From assembly GCF_003951285.1 (NCBI RefSeq), contig NZ_RXFQ01000001.1:584879-648878 (forward strand): DNA of 64,000 bases, given 5' to 3'. A program made the position numbers and the translations under genes. The notes beneath the pieces were generated by a model. The model was not told the origin of the DNA, did no database searches, and was given only the letters and a program-made list of their open reading frames with translations. This document shows, in pieces, positions 1 to 9,769 of the stretch (the first letter of the stretch is position 1; each line of letters starts with the position of its first letter). The DNA comes from Variovorax beijingensis (lineage in GTDB: Bacteria; Pseudomonadota; Gammaproteobacteria; Burkholderiales; Burkholderiaceae_C).

Positions 1-417
1 ATGCCGATGGGCTATTCGTTCAACCTGGACGGCTCGATGATGTACTGCACCTTTGCCGTGCTCTTCATCGCGCAGGCCTACAACATCCACATGCCGCTGA
101 GCACGCAGATCACGATGCTGCTCATCCTGATGCTCACCTCCAAGGGCATGGCCGGCGTGCCGCGCGCCTCGCTGGTGGTGATTGCCGCCACGCTCAACCA
201 CTTCGACATTCCGGAAGCCGGCCTGCTGCTGATCCTGGGCGTCGACACTTTCCTGGACATGGGGCGCTCGGCCACCAACGCGGTGGGCAACTCCATCGCC
301 ACGGCCGTGGTCGCGAAGTGGGAGGGCGAACTGCTCTCCGAGAGCGACGCGGCGGTGAATGCGAAGACGCTCGACGCCGAAGCCGCAGCCACCCTTGCCC
401 ATCCGGCACACGCGTGA
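1..417 (+). CDS. Dicarboxylate/amino acid:cation symporter, C-terminal part (5' end outside window)
   Basis: This is the last ~138 codons of a DAACS-family (DctA/GltP type) inner-membrane symporter, which takes up C4-dicarboxylates or glutamate/aspartate with Na+ or H+. The segment opens with the family motif GYSFNLDG, followed by the TSKGMAG re-entrant loop and the DMGRSATNAVGN motif of the last transport helix, where substrate and cation bind. Full family members are about 420-450 aa, so roughly two thirds lie upstream; the ATG at position 1 is an internal Met, not the start. The tail after VVAKWEGEL is an Ala-rich hydrophilic extension. The stop is 8 bases before the next gene, so the two may be cotranscribed. 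Whether the substrate is a dicarboxylate or an amino acid cannot be told from this part. Confidence 0.88.
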   Translation: MPMGYSFNLDGSMMYCTFAVLFIAQAYNIHMPLSTQITMLLILMLTSKGMAGVPRASLVVIAATLNHFDIPEAGLLLILGVDTFLDMGRSATNAVGNSIATAVVAKWEGELLSESDAAVNAKTLDAEAAATLAHPAHA

Positions 418-425
418 GGCTCGCC

Positions 426-1343
426 ATGAAGCCCAGGGCCAGGCTGCCGGTTTTCATTGCCGGCCTGCTGGCGGCGGCCGCCCTTGCCGCGGGCGCCGCC
501 GTGCAGGCGCAGGAAGCTCCTGCGATGCTGACCGGCACCCTTGCCAAGGTGCGCGAGAGTGGCACCGTCGCCATCGGCTACCGCGAGTCGTCGGTGCCGT
601 TTTCCTTTCTCAATGCACGCCAGGAGCCCGTCGGCTATTCGATCGAGCTCTGCCGCGAATTGGTCACGGCCATTGAAGAGGCGGTGAACAAGAGCCTCGC
701 GATCAAGTGGGTGCCGGTGACCTCCGATTCGCGCATGGATGCGGTCGAGCGCGGCACGGTCGATCTCGAATGCGGCTCGACCACCAACAACCTCGAGCGG
801 CAAAAGCGCGTGAGCTTTTCGCCCACGATCTTCGTCTCGGGCACCAAGGTGCTGGTGAAGAAGGGGTCGCCGATCAAGTCGTTCCGCGACCTGGCCGGCA
901 AGCGGGTGGCCGTCACCGCGGGCACCACCAACGAGAAGACGCTGCGCGAGCTGTCGCAGAAGTTCAAGCTCGATATCGACCTGCGGGTGGCGCGGGATCA
1001 CGCCGATTCCTTCGGGCTGATGAAAAGCGGCCAGGCCGACGCCTTTGCCACCGATGACGTGCTGCTTTACGGCCTGATCGCGCGGGAAGCCGCAAAAGCC
1101 CAGTACGAGGTGGTCGGCGACTACCTCTCTTACGACCCCTACGGCATCATGTACCGCAAGGGCGATACGCAATTGGCCAAGGTGATCAACGACGCCTTCC
1201 AGGTGCTGGCGCAGGACGGCGAAATCGAGCGCCAGTACAAGCGCTGGTTCCTGCGCAAGCTGCCCACCGGGGAAAGCATCGACCTGCCGATGAGCGCGCA
1301 GCTGCAAGCGATCATCCAGACGATGGCGGTAAAGGCGGAATGA
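426..1343 (+). CDS. GltI-like amino acid ABC transporter substrate-binding protein (orphan)
   Basis: Periplasmic solute-binding protein family 3 of 305 aa, resembling glutamate/aspartate-binding GltI. Residues 1-28 form a signal peptide (Lys/Arg start, Ala/Leu-rich core, cleavage near VQA|QE). The mature part has the two-lobe family pattern, with IGYRESSVPFSF near the start, the ECGSTTNN ligand loop and the GKRVAVTAGTTNE hinge. The ATG at 426 starts right at the signal peptide; reading further upstream adds residues unlike an export signal. No permease or ATPase gene is adjacent: the upstream neighbour is a secondary symporter and the downstream gene converges. It may serve an ABC permease encoded elsewhere or work with the symporter. 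The family call is firm; ligand and partner are inferred. Confidence 0.85.
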   Translation: MKPRARLPVFIAGLLAAAALAAGAAVQAQEAPAMLTGTLAKVRESGTVAIGYRESSVPFSFLNARQEPVGYSIELCRELVTAIEEAVNKSLAIKWVPVTSDSRMDAVERGTVDLECGSTTNNLERQKRVSFSPTIFVSGTKVLVKKGSPIKSFRDLAGKRVAVTAGTTNEKTLRELSQKFKLDIDLRVARDHADSFGLMKSGQADAFATDDVLLYGLIAREAAKAQYEVVGDYLSYDPYGIMYRKGDTQLAKVINDAFQVLAQDGEIERQYKRWFLRKLPTGESIDLPMSAQLQAIIQTMAVKAE

Positions 1344-1358
1344 CCGCGCCGGCGGTCA
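1341..1358. terminator. Short hairpin shared by two convergent stop codons
   Basis: TGACCGC (1341-1347) pairs perfectly with GCGGTCA (1352-1358) across a 4-base loop. The left arm begins with the TGA of the binding-protein gene; the right arm ends with the TGA of the AAA ATPase gene on the other strand. There is no T-tract on either side, so intrinsic termination is uncertain, but both convergent messages would end in this structure. Confidence 0.4.
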
Positions 1359-2531
1359 GCGCGCGGGCCACGCCCAATGCGGAATCCCGCTCATGTCGAG
1401 ATTGGCGATGCGGGTTTCGCCGAAGCGCTTTTCGAGCACCACCGATTGCAGATCATTGCTGTCTTCGAGCGCGGCAATCAGCCGCGCGGCATGCGACACC
1501 ACGATCACTTGCGACCCGCGCGCGGCCTGCGCGATCAACCGGCCAAGCGCGGGCAGCAGGTCGGGATGCAGGCTGGTCTCCGGCTCGTTGAGCACCAGGA
1601 GCGCCGGCGGCCGGGGCGTCAGCAGCGCGGCAATCCAGAGCAGGTAGCGCAAGGTGCCGTCCGAAAGCTCCGCCGCCGTCAGCGGCCGCAACAGGCCATG
1701 CTGGTGCATCAGCGTTTCGAAGCGGTCTTCGTTCACCCGCACCTGGATGCGGGCGCCTGGAAATGCATCGTCCACGGCGCGGTCGAGCGCCTCGCCGTCG
1801 CCGATCTCGCGGATGGTCTGCAGCGCGGCGGCCAGGTCGGCACCATCGTTGGCGAGCACCGGCGTGTAGGTGCCGAGCTGCGGCTGGCGCGCGGGCGCAT
1901 CGGCGTCGGAGCGGAAGTGGTCGTAGAAGCGCCAGGAGCGCATCTGCTCGCGCAGCGCGAGCATCTCGGGCGCGGCGTGCGGATCGGCGTACTCGGTCAT
2001 CATGCTGGCGAAGTGGGCGATGGGCCGCCCCACCGCCTGCCAGCTTCCGCTGCGCTCGCCGCGCAACCGCAGCGCTGCGCCCTTGCGGTCGACCAGTTGC
2101 GTGGCGGGCCGCAGAACCGGGCCGCTCCAGATGGCCTCGCGCTTGATTTCCGGATCTCCGCCAAAGGCTGTCTCGCGCGGCACTGGAAGGCCGATGTCGA
2201 TGGCGTAGCCGAAGTCGCTCATCTCGACGCCCGAGAAGCCGAGCCGCAGGTTCACGGGCTCGCTGCGCACAGTGCCCTGCACCGGGGTATCGCCGCGCAG
2301 CATGGCGGCCGAAAAACGCTCCGGCCCGGCCCACAGGGTGGAAGCGAGCCCGCCCTCGCGCACCAGCGAGCGGATCACGCCGCCGTTGGCAATCTCGGCC
2401 AACAGCCGCATCGCGCGGTAGACGCTGGACTTGCCGCTGCCATTGGGCCCGGTCACCACCGTGAGCCGCCCGAGCGGCACCGTCAGCTGGCGCAGCGAGC
2501 GGTAGTTGGCGATGGCAAGCGCGGAAAGCAC
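1356..2531 (-). CDS. AAA family ATPase (AAA_15/AAA_21, COG4637-like)
   Basis: A 391-aa predicted ATPase of the SMC/RecF-like ABC class. It begins ALAIANYRSLRQL, typical of this group, followed by Walker A GPNGSGKS at residues 28-35. An ABC-like signature LSDGT starts at 289, a Walker B-like LLVLNEPETS covers about 311-320, and a switch His (VVSH) is at 347. The position usually held by Asp in Walker B is Asn315, with the catalytic-type Glu316 kept. There is no nuclease, TOPRIM or membrane domain. It starts 23 bases after hisA, where hisF would be expected in this group of bacteria. Its function is not known; some relatives work in DNA repair or phage defence, but nothing nearby supports a particular role. 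Confidence 0.75.
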   Translation of the reverse strand: MLSALAIANYRSLRQLTVPLGRLTVVTGPNGSGKSSVYRAMRLLAEIANGGVIRSLVREGGLASTLWAGPERFSAAMLRGDTPVQGTVRSEPVNLRLGFSGVEMSDFGYAIDIGLPVPRETAFGGDPEIKREAIWSGPVLRPATQLVDRKGAALRLRGERSGSWQAVGRPIAHFASMMTEYADPHAAPEMLALREQMRSWRFYDHFRSDADAPARQPQLGTYTPVLANDGADLAAALQTIREIGDGEALDRAVDDAFPGARIQVRVNEDRFETLMHQHGLLRPLTAAELSDGTLRYLLWIAALLTPRPPALLVLNEPETSLHPDLLPALGRLIAQAARGSQVIVVSHAARLIAALEDSNDLQSVVLEKRFGETRIANLDMSGIPHWAWPAR

Positions 2532-2554
2532 GCCGCGCTACAGAAGGAAGCGCC

Positions 2555-3298
2555 TCAGGCGCCGGCGAGCTCGTCCGCGCGGGCCTGCGCAGCGGCGAAG
2601 TCGAGGTCGCCCGAATAGATGGCCCGGCCGCAGATCACGCCTTCGACGCCTTCGGACTCGACCGCGCAGAGCTGGTCGATGTCGGCCATGTTCGACAGGC
2701 CGCCCGAGGCGATCACCGGGATGGTCAGGGCCTGCGCGAGCTTGACGGTCGCATCGATGTTGATGCCCGAGAGCATGCCGTCGCGGCCGATGTCGGTGTA
2801 GATGATCGATTCGACGCCGTAGTCCTCGAACTTCTTGCCGAGGTCGGCCACCTCGTGGCCCGTGAGCTTGCTCCAACCGTCGGTGGCGACCTTGCCGTCC
2901 TTCGCGTCGAGCCCCACGATGATGTGGCCGCCGAAGGCCACGCAGGCGTCCTTCAGGAAGCCCGGGTTCTTGACCGCGGCCGTGCCGATGATCACGTAGC
3001 GCAGGCCGTCGTCGATGTAGCGCTCGATGGTGTCGAGATCGCGGATGCCGCCGCCCAGCTGCACCGGAATGTCGTCGCCCACCTCGCGCAGGATCGCCTT
3101 GATGGCCGCGTGGTTCTGCGGCTTGCCGGCGAAGGCGCCATTCAGGTCGACCAGGTGCAGCCGCCGCGCGCCGGCCTCGACCCACTTGCGGGCCATGGCG
3201 GCCGGGTCTTCGCTGAAGATGGTGGACTGGTCCATGTCGCCCTGCTTGAGGCGAACGCAGTGGCCGTCTTTGAGATCAATGGCGGGAATGAGGAGCAT
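2555..3298 (-). CDS. hisA: HisA, phosphoribosylformimino-5-aminoimidazole carboxamide ribotide isomerase
   Basis: A 247-aa cytosolic (beta/alpha)8-barrel enzyme that isomerises ProFAR to PRFAR, the fourth step of histidine synthesis. It starts [12 protein letters not shown]; the paired catalytic acids are Asp8 at the end of strand 1 and Asp131 in VGLDAKDG. Phosphate-binding loops GGGIR (about 82-86) and ASGG are present. Length is normal. The ATG has no clear Shine-Dalgarno sequence just upstream, and a GC-rich hairpin lies between hisH and hisA, so expression relative to hisH may be modulated. hisF, which uses its product, is not next to it in this window. Confidence 0.96.
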
Positions 3299-3322
3299 GG
3301 AAGTGACGCGAGTGTGCGGAAT

Positions 3323-3347
3323 CCGGGCTGAGGAAGCTTCGGCCCGG
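3323..3347 (-). other. Intercistronic hairpin between hisH and hisA
   Basis: CCGGGC (3323-3328) and GCCCGG (3342-3347) are complementary and enclose a palindromic GAAGCTTC. It sits in the 63-base gap between hisH and hisA, by far the widest gap inside the his cluster, where neighbours otherwise overlap or are 19-34 bases apart. It could be a processing or stabilising element; there is no T-tract, so a terminator is unlikely. Confidence 0.35.
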
Positions 3348-3361
3348 GCGGGAATATAAGG

Positions 3362-4018
3362 TCAGGGATTCCAGTGGAGGAAATTTCGGTAGAGCTGCAA
3401 CCCATGGTCCGCACTCTTCTCCGGGTGGAACTGGGTGGCAAAAATGTTATCGCGTGCGACGGCAGCGGTAAAGCATGCCCCGTAATCGGCCTCGCCCACG
3501 CTGTGCCGGCTGTCGGCCGGCCGCGCATAGAAGCTGTGCACGAAATAGAAGTAGCTCATGTCCGGCACGCCTGCCCACACGGGGTGCGGCCGGGCCTGGC
3601 GCACCTGGTTCCAGCCCATCTGCGGGACCTTGAAGCGGCTGCCGTCGGGCTGCAGGCGGCCCGCCAGGTCGAACTTGACGACTTCGCCCGGAATCAGCCC
3701 GAGCCCGTCGGTCGGGCCTTCGTCGCTGCGCGACAGCAGCATCTGCATGCCCACGCACACGCCGAAGAGCGGCTTGCTTGCCGCGGCTTCGAGCACCGAC
3801 TCCTGCAGGCCGGAGTCGCGCAGCTCGCGCATGCAGTCGGGCATGGCGCCCTGCCCCGGCAGCACCACGCGCGTGGCCTTGCGCACCACCTCGGGGTCGG
3901 AGGTGACGAAGACCTGCACGCCCACCTGGTCGGCCGCATGCTGCACGGCCTGCGAGACGGAGCGCAGGTTGCCCATGCCGTAGTCGACCACGGCGACGGT
4001 ATTTGCTACAGATTTCAT
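3362..4018 (-). CDS. hisH: HisH, glutamine amidotransferase subunit of imidazole glycerol phosphate synthase
   Basis: A 218-aa class I glutamine amidotransferase that supplies ammonia to HisF to make imidazole glycerol phosphate and AICAR. The ATG at 4018 gives [18 protein letters not shown], the family's usual beginning. The nucleophile Cys88 lies in FGVCVGMQ and the His-Glu pair is H198/E200 in QFHPEKS. Length is normal. It follows hisB by 19 bases and precedes hisA by 63. Its obligate partner HisF is not encoded in the window, so a hisF gene must be elsewhere if the pathway works. Confidence 0.96.
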   Translation of the reverse strand: MKSVANTVAVVDYGMGNLRSVSQAVQHAADQVGVQVFVTSDPEVVRKATRVVLPGQGAMPDCMRELRDSGLQESVLEAAASKPLFGVCVGMQMLLSRSDEGPTDGLGLIPGEVVKFDLAGRLQPDGSRFKVPQMGWNQVRQARPHPVWAGVPDMSYFYFVHSFYARPADSRHSVGEADYGACFTAAVARDNIFATQFHPEKSADHGLQLYRNFLHWNP

Positions 4019-4037
4019 AGCTTGGCGACGAGGGTGC

Positions 4038-4661
4038 TCAGAGCGAACCTTTGGTCGATGGAATGACGCCCACGGAGCGTGGGTCGAGTTCGAGCGCGCC
4101 GCGCATCGCGCGCGCAAAGGCCTTGAACACGGTTTCGCACTGGTGGTGTGCGTTGACGCCCTTGAGGTTGTCGATGTGCAGCGTGACGAAGGCGTGGTTG
4201 ACGAAGCCCTGGAAGAACTCGTAGGTGAGCTGGCTGTCGAAGGTGCCGATCATGCCGCTCGTGAACGGCACGTGCATCACCAGGCCGGGACGGCCCGAGA
4301 AATCGATGACGACGCGGCTCAGCGCCTCGTCCAGCGGCACGTAGGCGTGCCCGTAGCGGCGGATGCCCTTCTTGTCGCCCACGGCCTTGGCCACCGCCTG
4401 GCCCAGGGTGATGCCCACGTCTTCCACCGTGTGGTGGCCGTCGATGTGCAGGTCGCCCTGGCAGTCGATCTCGAGGTCGATCAGGCCGTGGCGGGCGATC
4501 TGGTCGAGCATGTGGTCGAAAAAGCCGATGCCCGTGGAGAGCCTGGCCTTGCCCGTGCCGTCCAGGTTGACGCTGACGGTGATCTTGGTCTCGGCGGTGT
4601 TGCGGGTGACCGATGCGGTGCGGTCGGCGGTGCCCGTGTCGGCTGTTTGGGGGGTGGTCAT
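4038..4661 (-). CDS. hisB: HisB, imidazoleglycerol-phosphate dehydratase
   Basis: A 207-aa monofunctional IGP dehydratase, which makes imidazole acetol phosphate with Mn2+. The metal-binding histidine clusters typical of the family are visible: [23 protein letters not shown], and the second-half repeat MHVPFTS...[10 protein letters not shown] with AHHQCE. There is no fused histidinol-phosphatase domain, unlike the bifunctional E. coli enzyme, as is usual in beta-proteobacteria. The N-terminus carries a Thr-rich extension of about 10 residues. Its start overlaps the end of hisC by 4 bases, indicating translational coupling. Confidence 0.96.
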   Translation of the reverse strand: MTTPQTADTGTADRTASVTRNTAETKITVSVNLDGTGKARLSTGIGFFDHMLDQIARHGLIDLEIDCQGDLHIDGHHTVEDVGITLGQAVAKAVGDKKGIRRYGHAYVPLDEALSRVVIDFSGRPGLVMHVPFTSGMIGTFDSQLTYEFFQGFVNHAFVTLHIDNLKGVNAHHQCETVFKAFARAMRGALELDPRSVGVIPSTKGSL

Positions 4662-5749
4662 AGTGAGGCTTCGAGTGCCGCGAGCATCCGCGCATTCTCG
4701 TCGGCCGTTCCGACGGTGAGGCGCAGGCAGTTCGCGAGCAGTTCGTGCATTTTAGAAACGTTCTTCACAAGAATCCCGCGCGCCTTCATGCCCTCGAAGG
4801 CCTTGGCGGCATCGGGCACGCGCACCAGGATCATGTTGGCATCGCTCGGCCAGGCCTTCACGCCCGCAAGGCGGCCCAGCCCCATCATGAGGCGGTGGCG
4901 CTCGTCGCGGATCTGCCGCGCCTGGGCCTCGAACACCTCGGCATGCTCGAGCGCGAACAGTGCGCATTCGCAGTTGAGCACACTGATGTTGTAGGGCGGG
5001 CGCACCTTGTCGATCTGCGCGACCAGCGCGGCCGGGCCCATGAGGTAGCCGAGCCGGATGCCAGCCAGGCCGAACTTGCTGAGCGTGCGCATCAGGAGCA
5101 CATGGCCATGCCGCGCGATGCGGTCGATGTAGCTCTTGGCCGCAAAGGGCTGGTAGGCCTCGTCGATCACCACCAAGCCGCCCTGCTCGCCCTGGGCCTG
5201 CACGATCTTCTCGATGGCGGCATCGTCCCAGAGGTTGGCGGTGGGATTGTTCGGATACGCCAGGTACACGATGGCCGGCTTCTCGCGCGCGATGGCGGCG
5301 AGCATGGCCGCCTCGTCGAGCTCGAAGTCGGCCGTGAGGGGCACGCCGACGAAACGCAGGCCCTGCAGTTGCGCGCTCATCGCGTACATCACGAAGCCGG
5401 GCACGGGCGCGAGCACCGCGGCGCCGGGCATGTCGCAGGCAATGGCGAGCAGCGAGATCAGTTCGTCGGAGCCGTTGCCCAGCATCAGCGAAAAGCCCTC
5501 GGGCATCTGTGCGTGCGCAGCCAGCGCGCGCTGCAGGTCGGCGCCGCGTTCGCCCGGATAGCGGTTGAGCGCCAGCGCGCCGAGCCGCGCGCCAAGCTCG
5601 GCCTGCAGCGCGGGCGGCAGGCCGAAGGGGTTTTCCATGGCGTCGAGCTTGACGAAGCCGCGTGCGTCCTGCACCGCATAGGCATGCATGGACTGCACGT
5701 CGGAGCGGATGCGGTCGATCGGGCGGGCGGCGGGGAAAGAAGATGTCAT
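4658..5749 (-). CDS. hisC: HisC, histidinol-phosphate aminotransferase
   Basis: A 363-aa PLP-dependent class I/II aminotransferase that converts imidazole acetol phosphate and glutamate to histidinol phosphate. Visible landmarks are the N-terminal [11 protein letters not shown], the cofactor-binding GNGSDELI (91-98), YPNNPT (165-170), VIDEAYQPF (194-202) and the Schiff-base lysine K225 in [14 protein letters not shown]. The ATG at 5749 was chosen because the frame further upstream is read through another gene. It overlaps hisB by 4 bases downstream and a small exported-protein gene by 4 bases upstream, so it is coupled to both. Confidence 0.95.
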   Translation of the reverse strand: MTSSFPAARPIDRIRSDVQSMHAYAVQDARGFVKLDAMENPFGLPPALQAELGARLGALALNRYPGERGADLQRALAAHAQMPEGFSLMLGNGSDELISLLAIACDMPGAAVLAPVPGFVMYAMSAQLQGLRFVGVPLTADFELDEAAMLAAIAREKPAIVYLAYPNNPTANLWDDAAIEKIVQAQGEQGGLVVIDEAYQPFAAKSYIDRIARHGHVLLMRTLSKFGLAGIRLGYLMGPAALVAQIDKVRPPYNISVLNCECALFALEHAEVFEAQARQIRDERHRLMMGLGRLAGVKAWPSDANMILVRVPDAAKAFEGMKARGILVKNVSKMHELLANCLRLTVGTADENARMLAALEASL

Positions 5750-6117
5750 CGGGTGCAGCGGTAGCTGTTTCTGAGGGCGCCGGCCATGACCAGTTGAACG
5801 GGCATGTCGGCTTCGTAGCTGTCGGCGTTGCGGGTCAGCTCTGTTTGGTAGAGGGAGCGTGCCATCGAAGGCTCCAGGCGGCGGCCCTCGACGCAGAAGA
5901 CCGGCTTCTGGCCGTTGCGCTGCGAGGCCTCCACGCCTTCGCGCAGGCCCTCGAGCACGCCGACGAGGTAGTAGCTCGCGTAGGCCTTGCCGTCCTTTTC
6001 GCTCGCTTCCAGCGTGCGCAGTTCGCGGATGCTCATGGCGTGCGCCGAGCCCGCAGCCGCGAGCGCCAGCAGCCATGCCGCCGCGCGCGAACGATGAAAA
6101 GAACGGCGTCGAGCCAT
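5746..6117 (-). CDS. Small exported protein, Rap1a/Tai-like
   Basis: A 123-aa protein with an Arg-rich N-terminus and a hydrophobic core giving a signal peptide of about 27 residues (cleavage near AHA|MS). The mature ~96 residues contain two cysteines, C75 in PVFCVEG and C121 next to the C-terminus. The pattern YLVGVLEG ... FC ... AL.N.Y.C resembles the Rap1a/Tai family, first described as periplasmic immunity proteins but also found as isolated housekeeping-type genes. It sits between hisD (34-base gap) and hisC (4-base overlap), an odd place for an exported protein. No toxin gene is nearby. The family match is from memory of the pattern and needs a profile search; the export prediction is firmer. 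Confidence 0.6.
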   Translation of the reverse strand: MARRRSFHRSRAAAWLLALAAAGSAHAMSIRELRTLEASEKDGKAYASYYLVGVLEGLREGVEASQRNGQKPVFCVEGRRLEPSMARSLYQTELTRNADSYEADMPVQLVMAGALRNSYRCTR

Positions 6118-6151
6118 CTTGCTTTGCTCCTGCCGGCGGCGGGGGGGGGCT

Positions 6152-7522
6152 TCAGACCCTGCGCAGGCGCATGCGTGCCGCTTCGGCGTGCGCCTGCAGG
6201 CCTTCGCCTTCGGCCAGCGTGACGGCAATGGGGCCGAGCACCTGCGCGCCGGCTTCGCTCACTTCGATGAGGCTGGAGCGCTTCTGGAAGTCGTACACGC
6301 CCAGCGGGCTCGAGAAGCGCGCCGTGCCGCTCGTGGGCAGCACGTGGTTGGGGCCCGCGCAGTAGTCGCCCAGGCTCTCGCTGGTGAAGGCGCCGAGGAA
6401 GATCGCGCCGGCGTGGCGCAGCAGCGGCTCCCAGCGCTGCGGCTCGCTGCTGCTCACCTCCAGGTGTTCCGGGGCGATGCGGTTGCTGATCTCGCAGGCC
6501 TCTTCCATGCTCTTGGTGTGGATGAGCGCGCCGCGGCCGTTGAGCGAAGCCGCGATGATTTCGGCGCGCGGCATGCCGGGCAGCAGGCGGTCGATCTCCG
6601 CCTGCACGCGGTCGATGTACGCGGCGTCGGGGCACAGCAGGATGCTTTGTGCGAGCTCGTCGTGTTCGGCCTGGCTGAACAGGTCCATCGCCACCCAGTC
6701 GGGCGGCGTGCTGCCGTCGGCCAAGACGAGGATTTCGCTCGGGCCCGCGATCATGTCGATGCCCACGGTGCCGAACACGCGGCGCTTGGCGGCTGCGACG
6801 TACGCGTTGCCGGGGCCGGTGATCTTGTCGACTGCCGGGATGGTGGCCGTACCGTAGGCCAGCGCGGCCACGGCCTGCGCGCCGCCGATCGTGAAGGCGC
6901 GCGTGACGCCTGCCACGTAGGCGGCGGCGAGCACCAGCACATTGCGCTCGCCCCTGGTGGACGACTGCCCGCCCGAGCCGCCCGTGGCCACGCTGCCCTT
7001 CGCGGGCGTGGGAACCACCATGATGATTTCGCCGACGCCCGCCACGTGGGCCGGAATGGCGTTCATCAACAGGCTGGACGGATAGGCGGCCTTGCCGCCG
7101 GGCACGTAGATGCCCACGCGGTCGAGCGGCGTGACCTTCTGGCCCAGCAGCGTTCCGTCCACGTCGCGGTAGCTCCAGCTCTCGCCGCTGGCCTTCTTCT
7201 GCGCCTCGTGGTAGCTGCGCACGCGGTCGGCCGCGGCCCGCAGCGCATCGCGCTGGGCGACAGGCAGCGAGTCGAAGGCTTCCTTGAAATCGGCCTGCGT
7301 CAGTTCGAGTTCCGCCACGGCCGCAGCGCCGAGGCCGTCGAAGCGGCGCGTGTACTCCAGCACCGCCTCGTCCCCGCGCTTCTGCACATCGGCCAGGATG
7401 TCCGCCACCACCTTCTCGATGGCCGCATCGGCATCCGCGGACCAATGCAGCCGCGCCTTGAATTCAGCGTCGAAGCCGGCTGAAGCCGTGGAGAGGCGGA
7501 CGGGGGCTGCTTTCGGAGTCAT
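6152..7522 (-). CDS. hisD: HisD, histidinol dehydrogenase
   Basis: A 456-aa Zn2+/NAD-dependent enzyme for the last two oxidation steps, histidinol to histidine. Motifs seen are [17 protein letters not shown] (134-150), [14 protein letters not shown] (212-225), KITGPGN (233-239), [11 protein letters not shown] (259-269), QAEHDE (284-289) for zinc and catalysis, and PEHLEV (351-356). It is about 20 residues longer than the usual 430-440. The excess lies at residues 174-192, a Gly/Ser/Thr-rich stretch between VVPTP and NVLVLAAA where most family members have a short turn. The catalytic motifs are intact, so the enzyme is probably active. It starts 19 bases after hisG. Confidence 0.95.
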   Translation of the reverse strand: MTPKAAPVRLSTASAGFDAEFKARLHWSADADAAIEKVVADILADVQKRGDEAVLEYTRRFDGLGAAAVAELELTQADFKEAFDSLPVAQRDALRAAADRVRSYHEAQKKASGESWSYRDVDGTLLGQKVTPLDRVGIYVPGGKAAYPSSLLMNAIPAHVAGVGEIIMVVPTPAKGSVATGGSGGQSSTRGERNVLVLAAAYVAGVTRAFTIGGAQAVAALAYGTATIPAVDKITGPGNAYVAAAKRRVFGTVGIDMIAGPSEILVLADGSTPPDWVAMDLFSQAEHDELAQSILLCPDAAYIDRVQAEIDRLLPGMPRAEIIAASLNGRGALIHTKSMEEACEISNRIAPEHLEVSSSEPQRWEPLLRHAGAIFLGAFTSESLGDYCAGPNHVLPTSGTARFSSPLGVYDFQKRSSLIEVSEAGAQVLGPIAVTLAEGEGLQAHAEAARMRLRRV

Positions 7523-7541
7523 GGGAGGGTTCGGGCGGAAG

Positions 7542-8179
7542 TCAGGCGGAAGGAATGGCCGACGCGAAGGCGTCGATGATGCGGCGGATCGGCTCGCGCT
7601 TGAGCTTGAGCGCAGCCTGGTTGACCACGAGGCGCGCGCTGATGTCCATGATGCGCTCGACCTCGACCAGGTGGTTGGCCTTGAGCGTGCTGCCGGTCGA
7701 GACCAGGTCGACGATGGCGTCGGCCAGGCCGGTGAGCGGCGCGAGCTCCATGCTGCCGTAGAGCTTGATCAGGTCCACGTGCACGCCCTTGGTGGCGAAG
7801 AAGTCGCGCGCCAGGCCCACGTACTTGGTGGCGACCCGCAGGCGCGAGCCCTGCTTCACGGCCGAGGCGTAGTCGTAGTCGGCGCGCACCGCCACGCTGA
7901 GGCGGCAGGCCGCAATGCGCAGGTCCAGCGGCTGGTACATGCCCTGGTTGCCGTTTTCCAGCAGCACGTCCAGGCCGGTCACGCCGAGGTCTGCGCCGCC
8001 GTACTGCACGTAGGTGGGCACATCGGAGGCGCGCACCAGCACCACGCGCACGTCGGGCCGGGTGGTGGCCAGGATCAGCTTGCGCGATTTTTCGGGGTCT
8101 TCGGTGACCTCGATGCCGGCGGCGGCCAGCAGCGGCATCGTCTCTTCGAAGATGCGGCCCTTCGAAAGCGCCAGGGTGA

Positions 8180-8183
<4 letters not shown>
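7542..8183 (-). CDS. hisG: HisG (short form), ATP phosphoribosyltransferase catalytic subunit
   Basis: A 213-aa short-form HisG, the first enzyme of histidine synthesis (ATP + PRPP). It starts [14 protein letters not shown] and carries the PRPP-binding loop [14 protein letters not shown]. It lacks the C-terminal ~80-residue regulatory domain of the long form, so by family rule it needs HisZ for activity and histidine feedback; hisZ is not in this window. The ATG at 8183 overlaps the end of murA by 4 bases, tying the his genes to the mla-murA transcription unit. Confidence 0.95.
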
Positions 8184-9469
<1,286 letters not shown>

Positions 9470-9507
9470 CGAATTTCCAGCGAATCAGGGCCCCGGGGGC
9501 CGGAGAG

Positions 9508-9750
9508 TTATTTTTCCAACGCCGCCCATTCGGCCGGCGTGTAGGTCTTCATCGAGAGCGCATGCACCTCGTCGGTATGCATTTTCGCACCCAGGGTCGC
9601 GTAGACCCGCTGGTGGCGCTGAATCGCGCGCTTGCCCTCGAATTCGGCCGATACGATGGTGGCGTACCAATGCCGGCCGTCGCCTTCGAGCGTGATGTGC
9701 TCGCAGGGAAGATGGGACTGGATCAGGGCCTGGAGTTGTTCGGCGGTCAT
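9508..9750 (-). CDS. ibaG: BolA/IbaG family protein
   Basis: An 80-aa BolA-family protein. BolA-like proteins bind [2Fe-2S] clusters with monothiol glutaredoxins and influence acid stress and cell envelope. Family features are the central [17 protein letters not shown] sheet and helix, the [10 protein letters not shown] segment and the invariant-type His in [12 protein letters not shown]. The ATG at 9750 ([10 protein letters not shown]) fits known IbaG lengths of 80-90 aa. Its place between envelope-transport genes and murA is the same as in E. coli, which favours IbaG over BolA. Confidence 0.88.
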   Translation of the reverse strand: MTAEQLQALIQSHLPCEHITLEGDGRHWYATIVSAEFEGKRAIQRHQRVYATLGAKMHTDEVHALSMKTYTPAEWAALEK

Positions 9751-9769
9751 GGGGGTCTGGAAAAAGCGG

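Noticed and set aside
1356..2531. The AAA ATPase as a phage-defence system (OLD/Gabija/retron type)
   Set aside because: There is no nuclease or TOPRIM domain, no partner gene and no mobile surroundings. A lone COG4637-like ATPase does not support a defence claim.
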